Source: Acidobacteriota bacterium
Lineage (GTDB): Bacteria > Acidobacteriota > Terriglobia > Acidiferrales > UBA7541
Assembly (NCBI GenBank): GCA_003224075.1
Contig: QHYF01000335.1
Location: 1 to 7,855 of the forward strand
Direction of reading: 5' to 3'
DNA length: 7,855 bases
The notes below the pieces were generated by a model that searched no databases, was not told the origin of the DNA, and saw nothing but the letters and a program-made list of their open reading frames with translations. Below, piece by piece: positions 1-6,040 of the stretch. How positions within the stretch are numbered: the first letter of the stretch is position 1; each line of letters opens with the position of its first letter. Position numbers and translations under genes: made by a program.

Positions 1-27
1 AGCGCCGGATTCTAGCACGGGGCTCGC

Positions 28-36
28 AAGGAAAGG
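28..36 (+). promoter_or_regulatory. Shine-Dalgarno for the first CRTAC1 gene
   Basis: The purine run AAGGAAAGG ends 11 bases before the TTG at 48. It supports that TTG as the start even though the frame stays open to the left edge of the window. The twin-arginine motif four codons further on supports the same choice. Confidence 0.5.
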
Positions 37-47
37 TACCGCTTCTT

Positions 48-1886
48 TTGTCTTCCACACGCCGCGCATTTCTCCAATCGCTCAGCCGTTCCGCTCTCAT
101 ACTTCCACTTGAGAAATTGCTTGCCCTCGTGCGACCGGGAAAGTTGCCGCTCGCTGCTCACGCCGCCGCAGCGCCATCTGAGCAATCCCATAATGCGGCG
201 CCTGCAAACGATCTCGGCGTCGCGTTCCTCAACGTCGCGCGTGAATCCGGTCTGAACGCCAAAACTATTTTCGGTGGCGAGCACAAAAACAAATATCTCC
301 TCGAAACCACCGGCTGCGGCGTGGCTTTCTACGATTACGACAACGACGGCTGGCTGGACATTTTTCTCGTGAACGGGTGGCGTCTCGAAGGATTTCCTGC
401 CGGCCAGGAGCCCACTTCGCATCTCTTCAAAAACAATCGCGATGGCACCTTCACGGACGTCACCGCCAAGGCCGGTCTGATTCATTCCGGCTGGGGACAA
501 GGCGTCTGCGTCGGCGATTACGATAACGACGGCTTCGACGACCTCTTCGTCACCTACTTCGGAAAAAATGTTCTCTACCACAACAACGGCAATGGCGCCT
601 TCACCGATGTCAGCGAAAAGGCCGGCGTAGCCGGAAATGGCAAGCGCTGGAACACCGGTTGCTCCTTCGTTGACTACGATCGCGACGGCAAGCTCGATCT
701 TTTCGTCGCCAATTACATCGACCTCGACTTGAAAACCGCTCCTGTCCCCGAATCCGGCCCCTGTCTCTACAAAGGCGTCATGGTTGCCTGCGGACCTCCC
801 GGCCTGGTCGGCGGAAAAAATATTCTTTATCACAACAACGGCGACGGCACCTTCACCGACGTCAGCGAAAAATCCGGCATCCTCAAAGCCAACGGCACCT
901 ACGGCCTCGGCGTGCTCACCGCCGATCTCGACAACGACGGCTGGCCGGATATCTATGTCGCCAACGATTCCACCCCGAGCGCGCTCTATCAGAATAAGAA
1001 AAACGGCGCCTTCGTTGACATCGCCATGGATGCGGGCTGCGCTCTCAGCGCCGACGGCAAACCGCAGGCCGGCATGGGCATCTCCGCCGCCGATTACGAT
1101 CTCGACGGCAATCTCGATCTCGTCAAAACCAATTTTGCCGGCGACACGCCCTCGCTTTACCACAATCTCGGCGGCGCCAGTTTCGAGGACGCCACTTTCC
1201 AGGCCGGCCTCGGCAAGTACACTCTTTATCTCGGCTGGGGCTGCGGCTTTTTCGATATGGACAACGACGGCTGGCCCGATATTCTGCTTTGCAATGGCCA
1301 CGTCTATCCCGAAGTCGAGCAGCTCAAGACCGAAGCCGGCTATCCGCAGCGCAAACTTCTCTACAAGAATCTTCGCAACGGCCGCTTCGAAGACGTTTCC
1401 TACAACGCTGGAGCGGGAATCTCCGCCCCAGTCGCGGCGCGCGGCTGCGCCTTCGGCGACTTCGACAATGACGGCGACCTCGACGTGGTGGTCAACACGG
1501 TCAACGATTACCCGCAGCTTCTGCGTTGCGACTCACGTACGGGCAACAATTGGATCAAAGTCAAAACCATCGGCACAAAATCGAACCGCAGCGGCATCGG
1601 CGCGCGCATAAAATGCGTCACGCACCTCCCGGGCGAAAAAAGCCTGCACCCGCAGATTGACGAAGTGCGCAGCGGCGGCGGCTATTTTTCGCAGAATGAT
1701 TTGCGCGTCCATTTCGGCATCGGCAAAGCCGAGAACGTCGAACTTCTTGAAATCCGCTGGCCCAGCGGCCTCGTCGAGACGCTCCGCGACATCAAGCCCA
1801 ACCAGGTGATCTTCGTCAAAGAAGGCGAAGGCATCACCCGCACCATGCAATTCGACCCGCCCAAAACCCCTAAGGCCCCAAAGTGA
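48..1886 (+). CDS. Tat-exported CRTAC1 family protein (seven-bladed VCBS/FG-GAP propeller + ASPIC/UnbV)
   Basis: The protein has 612 residues from a TTG start. The N-terminus STRRAFLQS fits the Tat consensus (S/T-R-R-x-F-L). A weakly hydrophobic stretch follows, and an Ala-rich region at residues 36-42 could hold the cleavage site, so export in folded form is inferred. Seven EF-hand-like DxDxDG calcium loops start at residues 96, 157, 209, 293, 349, 403 and 471, as expected for a seven-bladed propeller of FG-GAP/VCBS repeats. A Cys pair (C239, C248) before GPPGL is shared with the paralog at 4269-6029. Residues about 499-600 are the ASPIC/UnbV domain, with GIGARI, DEVRSGGGY, RVHFGIG and IRWPSGL. 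No catalytic function is established for the family; a calcium-stabilised binding role outside the cytoplasm is inferred. The start could lie upstream of the window, but the SD and the Tat motif position favour 48. The C-terminus is a Pro/Lys tail. Confidence 0.92.
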   Translation: MSSTRRAFLQSLSRSALILPLEKLLALVRPGKLPLAAHAAAAPSEQSHNAAPANDLGVAFLNVARESGLNAKTIFGGEHKNKYLLETTGCGVAFYDYDNDGWLDIFLVNGWRLEGFPAGQEPTSHLFKNNRDGTFTDVTAKAGLIHSGWGQGVCVGDYDNDGFDDLFVTYFGKNVLYHNNGNGAFTDVSEKAGVAGNGKRWNTGCSFVDYDRDGKLDLFVANYIDLDLKTAPVPESGPCLYKGVMVACGPPGLVGGKNILYHNNGDGTFTDVSEKSGILKANGTYGLGVLTADLDNDGWPDIYVANDSTPSALYQNKKNGAFVDIAMDAGCALSADGKPQAGMGISAADYDLDGNLDLVKTNFAGDTPSLYHNLGGASFEDATFQAGLGKYTLYLGWGCGFFDMDNDGWPDILLCNGHVYPEVEQLKTEAGYPQRKLLYKNLRNGRFEDVSYNAGAGISAPVAARGCAFGDFDNDGDLDVVVNTVNDYPQLLRCDSRTGNNWIKVKTIGTKSNRSGIGARIKCVTHLPGEKSLHPQIDEVRSGGGYFSQNDLRVHFGIGKAENVELLEIRWPSGLVETLRDIKPNQVIFVKEGEGITRTMQFDPPKTPKAPK

Positions 1887-1921
1887 TTCTCTCTGGCCGG
1901 TCCTTAGACTCGTTCTTCTCT

Positions 1922-2058
1922 TCTCTGTGAACTCTGTGCTCGGCGCCTGCCCCGGCCTTGCCGGGGTGCCCTCTGCGTTAATGTTTCTCCTTTTCTTTCT
2001 CTTTTCTCTTCTCTGCGAACTCTGTGCTCTCTGTGTCCTCTGTGTTAAATCTCTCTTC
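1922..2058. repeat. Two degenerate copies of a CACAGAG-type intergenic repeat
   Basis: Copy A begins at 1922 with TCTCTGTGAACTCTGTGCTC. Copy B begins at 2010 with the same 20 bases, one mismatch. Both resume with CTCTGYGTTAA (1971 and 2038) and a T/C-rich tail. On the minus strand this reads as the ACACAGAGGACACAGAG type of dispersed bacterial repeat. In copy A the eight bases between the shared blocks of copy B (TCTGTGTC) are replaced by a 29-base block (1942-1970) holding a hairpin. The stretch between the copies is a pyrimidine tract. I see no gene in 1887-2126 and no strong promoter for the gene that follows. Confidence 0.6.
1950..1966. repeat. Perfect GC hairpin inside repeat copy A
   Basis: CCCCGGC-CTT-GCCGGGG forms a perfect 7-bp stem with a 3-base loop. 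No T run follows, so it is a poor intrinsic terminator. It resembles the CCCCGA/TCGGGG hairpin at 3224-3240 and belongs with the other short hairpins scattered through this window. Confidence 0.6.
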
Positions 2059-2126
2059 TTGTTTCCCGGTCCCCGCCTAGCTCGCCTCCTCTTTTTGTGG
2101 GACCATCTACCACGTCCTGCACGAAG

Positions 2127-3329
2127 ATGAAACGCAACCTCATCCTGACATCATCACTTCTCGCTGCCTCCCTCTCCTTTGCCGCTCTCGCTGCCGATCT
2201 GCCCTTCGGCGCCTGGACGCGCGCGTCCAACGAACCCATCCTTTCTCCCCAGGGCGCTACTTGGGAATCTGCCGGCACCTTCAATCCCGCTGTCACATTT
2301 GCCTTTGGCAAATTCGTCATGCTCTACCGCGCGCAGGACGCCTCCGGCACTTCGCGCCTCGGCTACGCTGAAAGCGCCGACGGCATCCACTTCACCCGCC
2401 GCCCCCAGCCGGTCCTCTCTCCCGAAACCGACTACGAAAAGGATGGCGGCGTAGAAGATCCGCGCCTGCAGAAGTTCGGGGACACCTGGTACCTCACCTA
2501 CACCGGCTACAACAAAAAGGACGCGCAGCTTTGCCTCGCCACTTCCCGCGACCTGATTCATTGGGAACGCAAGGGCGTGATTCTCCCTGCCTACGAGGGA
2601 AATTGGAACGTCGGCTGGACCAAGTCCGGCGCCATCGTCCCCGAGAAAATCGACGGCAAGTATTGGATGTACTGGCTCGGGACCGCCGCGGACAAGACCG
2701 ATCAGATGGGCCTCTCTTATTCGAGCGATCTTCTCCACTGGACCGAAGCCACGCAAACTCCGGTTCTCCCGCGCCGCCCTGGAAAATTTGACTCGCGCGT
2801 CGTCGAGCCCGGCCCGCCGCCGATCCTCACCCCGCGCGGCATCGTCCTCGTTTACAACGGCGCCGACGATCAGCTCGTCTATCGCACCGGCGTTGCCGTC
2901 TTCGACCGACGCGATCCCCGCAAACTCCTCTCCCGCTCCGATGCGCCCATCTTCTTCCCCCAAAAACAATGGGAGAAGGTCGGCCAAGTTCCGAACGTCG
3001 TCTTCGTCGAAGGAATGGTGCTCATTCCCTCTCCCGAAGCGCCCGCCAAGACCGTCATTCCGAGCGCAGCGCGCTCTTTGCGCTCCGGTCGGTTCCACGG
3101 AGCGAGGAATCTCTCTTCTGATCCGCCTGCCAACCCCGTCATTCTGCGCTGTAGCTCAGGCCTTTTAGGCCTGAGGAATCTCTCTTCGGTTTTGTCTGGA
3201 ACTCGCCACTCGCCACTCGTTTACCCCGATCCTGTCGGGGCCACCCGCCACTTCTTCTTCTACTACGGCGCCGCCGACAAATACGTTGGCGTCGCCGAAG
3301 CCCCCGCCACCGCCGTCATTCCGATGTAG
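2127..3329 (+). CDS. Secreted GH130-family glycoside hydrolase/phosphorylase, C-terminal region invaded by repeats
   Basis: The protein has 400 residues from ATG 2127. A signal peptide (MKRNLILTSS..., hydrophobic core to about residue 21, cut near ALAA/DLPF) favours this start over the GTG at 2097, which would put ten residues before it. There is no good SD. GH130 signatures are in family order: NPAV (53-56), MLYRAQ (65-70), GGVEDPR (107-113, with the Asp I believe is the general acid), KSGAI (166-170), KYWMYW (178-183), FDSRVVEPGPPPI (221-233), VYNGAD (242-247) and YYGAADKYVGVA (379-390). GH130 enzymes cleave or phosphorolyse beta-mannosides; export favours hydrolysis over phosphorolysis (inference). 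Residues about 305-375, between the strand ending VVFVEGMV and FFFYYGAAD, are encoded by two palindromic repeats and a further hairpin, all read in frame. The stop also lies in a repeat. Whether the enzyme still folds is open. Confidence 0.85.
   Translation: MKRNLILTSSLLAASLSFAALAADLPFGAWTRASNEPILSPQGATWESAGTFNPAVTFAFGKFVMLYRAQDASGTSRLGYAESADGIHFTRRPQPVLSPETDYEKDGGVEDPRLQKFGDTWYLTYTGYNKKDAQLCLATSRDLIHWERKGVILPAYEGNWNVGWTKSGAIVPEKIDGKYWMYWLGTAADKTDQMGLSYSSDLLHWTEATQTPVLPRRPGKFDSRVVEPGPPPILTPRGIVLVYNGADDQLVYRTGVAVFDRRDPRKLLSRSDAPIFFPQKQWEKVGQVPNVVFVEGMVLIPSPEAPAKTVIPSAARSLRSGRFHGARNLSSDPPANPVILRCSSGLLGLRNLSSVLSGTRHSPLVYPDPVGATRHFFFYYGAADKYVGVAEAPATAVIPM
3052..3118 (+). repeat. Palindromic repeat copy 1, inside the GH130 coding frame
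   Basis: The head CCGTCATTCCGAGCGCAGC is at 3052-3070 and the foot GAGGAATCTCTCTTC at 3104-3118. The core has a 7-bp stem CGCTCCG/CGGAGCG (3081-3087 with 3098-3104) and a competing GAGCGC/GCGCTC pairing (3062-3067 with 3071-3076 or 3080-3085). Read in the gene's frame it gives VIPSAARSLRS...ARNLSS, which has no place in a GH130 fold. Confidence 0.8.
3136..3219 (+). repeat. Palindromic repeat copy 2, inside the GH130 coding frame
   Basis: The head CCGTCATTC is at 3136-3144. The core is a perfect 9-bp hairpin, CTCAGGCCT-TTT-AGGCCTGAG (3155-3175). The foot GAGGAATCTCTCTTC at 3173-3187 is identical to copy 1. A tail follows, TGTCTGGAACTCGCCACTCG, with the heptad ACTCGCC repeated (3201-3219). Heads of copies 1 and 2 are 84 bases apart, so both are read in the same frame, and both end in the peptide RNLSS. 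Confidence 0.8.
3224..3240. repeat. Short hairpin CCCCGA/TCGGGG inside the GH130 gene
   Basis: CCCCGA-TCCTG-TCGGGG is a 6-bp stem with a 5-base loop. It lies just after repeat copy 2 and before the codons of the conserved FFFYYGAAD motif. It is translated as part of YPDPVGA and resembles the hairpin at 1950-1966. Confidence 0.5.
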
Positions 3330-3349
3330 TGGCGGGTCTTTAGACCCGC
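3313..3349 (+). repeat. Palindromic repeat copy 3, supplying the GH130 stop codon
   Basis: The head CCGTCATTCCGA (3313-3324) is identical to copy 1. It is followed by TGTAG, as in copy 2, and then a hairpin core. In the gene's frame it reads V-I-P-M-stop, so the last codons and the TAG of the GH130 gene belong to the repeat. The foot is absent or strongly diverged. Confidence 0.65.
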
Positions 3350-3358
3350 GATTTTCTT
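3332..3358 (+). terminator. Likely intrinsic terminator of the GH130 gene
   Basis: GCGGGTCT-TT-AGACCCGC (3332-3349) can form a 7- to 8-bp GC-rich stem. It is followed by GATTTTCTT and lies 3 bases after the stop codon at 3327-3329. It is also the core of repeat copy 3, so the repeat may have supplied both stop and terminator. Confidence 0.5.
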
Positions 3359-3432
3359 CCCGTTGGTTCCCGCCATCCCTAAGTTGTTGAATCCATTGGG
3401 TCAAAACCGGGTTGTGCAACAGCTTCTAGGGA

Positions 3433-3551
3433 CCGTCATTTCGAGCGCAGCAAGCCGGCTTTTTCTTCCCGCTTTGCTCCTGCAAAGCGGCCGGCTTGCA
3501 TAGCGAGAAATCTCTTTTCAGTCCTGTCTGAAACTCGCCACTCGTCACTCG
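3433..3551 (+). repeat. Palindromic repeat copy 4, long version with two-part stem
   Basis: The head CCGTCATTTCGAGCGCAGC is at 3433-3451 (one mismatch to copy 1). The foot GAGAAATCTCTTTTC is at 3505-3519 (two mismatches to copies 1 and 2). The tail TGTCTGAAACTCGCCACTCG, with ACTCGCC/ACTCGTC heptads, runs to 3551 and matches the copy 2 tail. The core folds as two stacked stems: GCAAGCCGG (3450-3458) with CCGGCTTGC (3491-3499), and CCGCTTTGC (3469-3477) with GCAAAGCGG (3482-3490). The left arms are separated by a 10-base pyrimidine bulge and the right arms are contiguous. Confidence 0.8.
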
Positions 3552-3596
3552 ACATGCGTTACCTTAGCCGTTGAAAGTACGAGCGAATCAATTCCT

Positions 3597-3764
3597 TTGA
3601 GGCGCAAGCTCCTCGCTGAGATGTGCACCGAATTTAACGCTGAAAAGGCCTATATCCTGAAGCGAGCTGGGGAACGCGGGCGGAGGGCTAGTCAGTTGGC
3701 TACGCCTTACGAGGTCTTGGCAGAAAAGGCTCAACAAACTGATCCTAGCAGAATAGTCGAATGA
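3597..3764 (+). pseudogene. Possible remnant of an unrecognised gene (C-terminal 55 codons)
   Basis: Starting right after repeat copy 4, one frame reads to TGA at 3762 with a natural-looking helical composition: RRKLLAEMCTEFNAEKAYIL, then RASQLATPYEVLAEKAQQ, ending PSRIVE. The frame stays open leftwards into the repeat. The possible starts (TTG 3597, ATG 3621) have no visible SD. I do not recognise the family. It looks like the end of a gene whose front was lost or replaced by the repeat, or a small hypothetical gene. Chance cannot be excluded. Confidence 0.3.
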
Positions 3765-3932
3765 CCACGCCGCGTGCCCATGCGCCGAATTTCCGCGTGT
3801 GGCTTCTCTTCATCCTTATCCGATTTCTGTTCTCTAGTCCTTCGTAAACCGCTGTCCTCGCCCCACTTGCCTTGAAACTCATCCCAACTGCCCCACGCTA
3901 TCTCGTTCTGTCTAAACCACTTATAAGTATCA

Positions 3933-3960
3933 TTGACATAAAGTACCAATATGTTATAAT
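3933..3960 (+). promoter_or_regulatory. Consensus sigma-70 type promoter with no clear gene behind it
   Basis: TTGACA (3933-3938) and TATAAT (3955-3960) are both perfect hexamers with a 16-base spacer. Transcription would start near 3967, just before the hairpin at 3975-3993, and run towards the 3' end of the minus-strand CRTAC1 gene. No convincing ORF follows on this strand, so a small or antisense RNA, or the promoter of a lost gene, is possible. Confidence 0.5.
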
Positions 3961-3974
3961 GGTGTTATTGAGTC

Positions 3975-3993
3975 GGCACGGTTCTTCCGTGCC
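3975..3993. repeat. Perfect hairpin GGCACGG/CCGTGCC
   Basis: GGCACGG-TTCTT-CCGTGCC is a 7-bp perfect stem with a 5-base loop and no T tract behind it. It resembles the other short hairpins in the window. It would form the 5' end of any transcript from the promoter at 3933-3960. Confidence 0.5.
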
Positions 3994-4268
3994 CTGCCAA
4001 CTATGCGCCCCCGCCAAAGGGTCCTTCTAACTCCCTCAAAATCGTCAGGTCCGCCCCAGTTACTTTCTGACAAACGACCTGCGTCCGTAACCCACTTAGG
4101 ATCAACGCTTCTACAACATAGGGGCAGGGGATCCCATCTATTATCAACCGGTGACCCTCCCCTTTGTTTTCTTACACTTACGAAATGCAAATTTAGCAAC
4201 TCCTTTGTTTTGACATTCATACAAAATGCCGGGGTGTGTACCCATCGCATGGCCAACCACGCCTCCAA

Positions 4269-6029
4269 TCAGGGCTTGGCTGGCGGAGGATTGACCAGCG
4301 TGCCGGAACCCTCTCTCAGCGCGTGGATGGAATCAGAGGAAAGATTTTCAAATCGCTCGACCAGACCGCTGGGCCAGCGCACTTGCACCCAATCAATCTT
4401 TGTCGCTCTGCCGAGGCCGAAATGGACGCGCATGTCGTTGTTGGAAATGTAGCTGGAGCCGCTGCGCACTTCGTCAACCAAAGTGCGCGCGCCCGCTTTC
4501 ACCGTGATCCTTGCGCCGATGCCGTCGCGGTTGGATTTGACCCCGATCGTCCGAAACGCGATCCAGTGGTTCGCGTTGCGCGCGTCGTTGACCAGAAGCG
4601 AAGGCGGAGCGTTCATGTTGCTGACCACCGCGGACATGCGGCCATCATTCCACAAATCGCCGACCGCCAAACCGCGCGAAGAACTTACGGCCGTGATCGC
4701 GGGCCCCGCGGACGAGGAAATATCGGTGAACGTTCCGTTGCCATTGTTGTGATAGAGAATCCTGGGCTCCTTGAAATTGCTGCCGAGATGCTGGCTATCC
4801 ACTTCCGGGTAGACGTGGCCGTTCGCCAGGAGCAGATCGGGCCAGCCGTCGTTGTCGAAATCGAAAAACGCGACGCCCCAGCCGAGGTATTGCGTGTTGA
4901 GCCCGAATCCCGCGGGGAAGGTTTTGTCGTCGAAGGTGCCGTCGCCATTATTATGATAGAGCGTGGACGTATCGTCGGAGAAATTAGTTTTGAACAGATC
5001 GAGTTTGCCGTCGCCGTCATAGTCGGCAACGGTCGAGCCCATGCCGGCCTGCTCGCGCCCGTCGTCGTTGAAAGCGGCGCCGGAGACGACGGCAACGTCG
5101 GTGAACGTGCCGTCGTGATTGTTGTGGTAAAGAATGCTGGCGGTGCTGTCGCAGGCGACATAAATGTCCGGCCAGCCGGCGTCGTCGTAATCAAGAGTGG
5201 AAACGCTGAACGCGTAGTGCCCGTTGGTCTGATCGATGCGGGCTTTGGCGGTGACATCTTCGAAAGTGCCGTTGCCAAGATTGTGATAAAGGATGTTTTT
5301 CGCCCACGGCAAGCCGCGCGGGCCGCACATCACCGCCACGCCTTTCCACATGCAGGAGGGCCGCTCGCCGGGAGCGGGAGTGGTGGACAAATCGAAATCG
5401 ACGTAGTTGGCGACGAACAAATCGAGCTTGCCGTCGCGGTCGTAGTCAACAAAGGCGCAGCCGGTGCCCCAGGCTTTTCCGCTGCCGGCAACTTTGGCTT
5501 TCTCGCTGACGTCGGTGAAGGTGCCGTCGCCGTTGTTGTGGTAGAGGACGTTTTTGCCGTAGTAGGTGACGTAGAGATCTTCCCAGCCGTCGTTGTCGTA
5601 GTCGCCGACGCATACGCCCTGGCCCCACCCGGTGTGAGTCAGGCCGGCTTTTGCGGTGACGTCGGTGAAAGTGCCGTCATGGTTGTTGCGATAAAGGTGG
5701 CTCGTTGGGGCTTTTCCTGACGGGAGGGGATCAAGCGTCGTGCCATTCACGACAAAAATGTCGGGCCAACCATCGTTGTCATAGTCAAAGATGGCGACTC
5801 CCGTGCCGGTGGTTTCGATAATGTACTTTTTCGTGTTTTCCCCGCCGAAAATCACCGGTGCGCTCAATCCGGCCTTCTGCGCGACATCGACAAAATGCGC
5901 GATCGGTTTTCCGTTCGTGCTCTGCGGATGACCGGCGGATTGGGTCGCGAGCGCGGCGAGGCCGAAAGAGCGCCATGCGCAAAGCCCTAGCAGAGAAAGA
6001 AGCCGCAGAAAGGAGAAATGAAAAGTCAT
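4269..6029 (-). CDS. Sec-exported CRTAC1 family protein (VCBS/FG-GAP propeller + ASPIC/UnbV)
   Basis: The protein has 586 residues from ATG 6029; an adjacent in-frame TTG at 6032 would add one. The N-terminus (TFHFSFLRLLSLLGLC, then GLAALA) is a Sec-type signal peptide with no twin arginine. Seven propeller calcium-loop positions (numbered from the ATG) are at residues 82, 143, 195, 280, 336, 390 and 458. The fourth is altered (DYDDAGWPD) and the seventh is degenerate (DLWNDGRMS). The Cys pair C226/C235 precedes GPRGL. Residues about 488-575 are ASPIC/UnbV, with GIGARI, DEVRSGSSY, RVHFGLG and VRWPSGL. It is a clear paralog of the protein at 48-1886, with long shared motifs such as GWGQGVCVGDYDNDG. 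It is transcribed divergently from the TPR gene. No enzymatic role is known; an extracytoplasmic binding function is inferred. Confidence 0.92.
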   Translation of the reverse strand: MTFHFSFLRLLSLLGLCAWRSFGLAALATQSAGHPQSTNGKPIAHFVDVAQKAGLSAPVIFGGENTKKYIIETTGTGVAIFDYDNDGWPDIFVVNGTTLDPLPSGKAPTSHLYRNNHDGTFTDVTAKAGLTHTGWGQGVCVGDYDNDGWEDLYVTYYGKNVLYHNNGDGTFTDVSEKAKVAGSGKAWGTGCAFVDYDRDGKLDLFVANYVDFDLSTTPAPGERPSCMWKGVAVMCGPRGLPWAKNILYHNLGNGTFEDVTAKARIDQTNGHYAFSVSTLDYDDAGWPDIYVACDSTASILYHNNHDGTFTDVAVVSGAAFNDDGREQAGMGSTVADYDGDGKLDLFKTNFSDDTSTLYHNNGDGTFDDKTFPAGFGLNTQYLGWGVAFFDFDNDGWPDLLLANGHVYPEVDSQHLGSNFKEPRILYHNNGNGTFTDISSSAGPAITAVSSSRGLAVGDLWNDGRMSAVVSNMNAPPSLLVNDARNANHWIAFRTIGVKSNRDGIGARITVKAGARTLVDEVRSGSSYISNNDMRVHFGLGRATKIDWVQVRWPSGLVERFENLSSDSIHALREGSGTLVNPPPAKP

Positions 6030-6040
6030 CAACCCTTAGC

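Larger units (their letters stand above)
3765..4268. other. Gene-poor stretch between convergent genes
   Basis: No recognisable gene lies here. It is more AT-rich than its surroundings, especially 3925-3965 and 4160-4230. Two short minus-strand frames have protein-like composition but no family match or SD. One starts at TTG 3949 and runs to about 3731 (72 codons; includes VNDTYKWFRQNEIAWGSWDE). The other lies within 4001-4147 (48 codons from TTG; includes LILSGLRTQVVCQKVTGADL). They could be decayed gene fragments. The stretch also holds a consensus plus-strand promoter (3933-3960) and a hairpin (3975-3993). No clear terminator is visible for the minus-strand gene ending at 4269. Confidence 0.4.

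Noticed and set aside
12..1301. 429-codon open frame on the minus strand opposite the first CRTAC1 gene
   Set aside because: It is antisense to DxDxDG-rich codons ending in C or G, which keep the opposite strand free of stops. Its Val/Ala/Glu-rich product has no motif or signal.
2154..3098. 314-codon minus-strand frame opposite the GH130 gene
   Set aside because: It is a shadow of the GH130 codons; the plus strand carries all the family signatures.
3201..3219. ACTCGCC heptads as a possible microsatellite or CRISPR-like repeat
   Set aside because: There are only two and a half units without spacers, and the same block recurs at 3533-3551 as the tail of the larger dispersed repeat.
4003..4452. 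149-codon plus-strand frame downstream of the consensus promoter
   Set aside because: It has no SD, no recognisable motif and a mixed composition. Its second half is simply antisense to the 3' end of the CRTAC1 gene.
4236..5720. 494-codon plus-strand open frame opposite the second CRTAC1 gene
   Set aside because: It has the same antisense effect and the same low-complexity Val/Ile/Ala pattern as the frame opposite the first paralog. The minus-strand product has clear domains.
5979..6030. Lipoprotein signal (LLGLC) in the minus-strand CRTAC1 protein
   Set aside because: Leu at the position before Cys does not fit the usual Gly/Ala/Ser of a lipobox. A longer Sec signal ending at GLAALA fits better.
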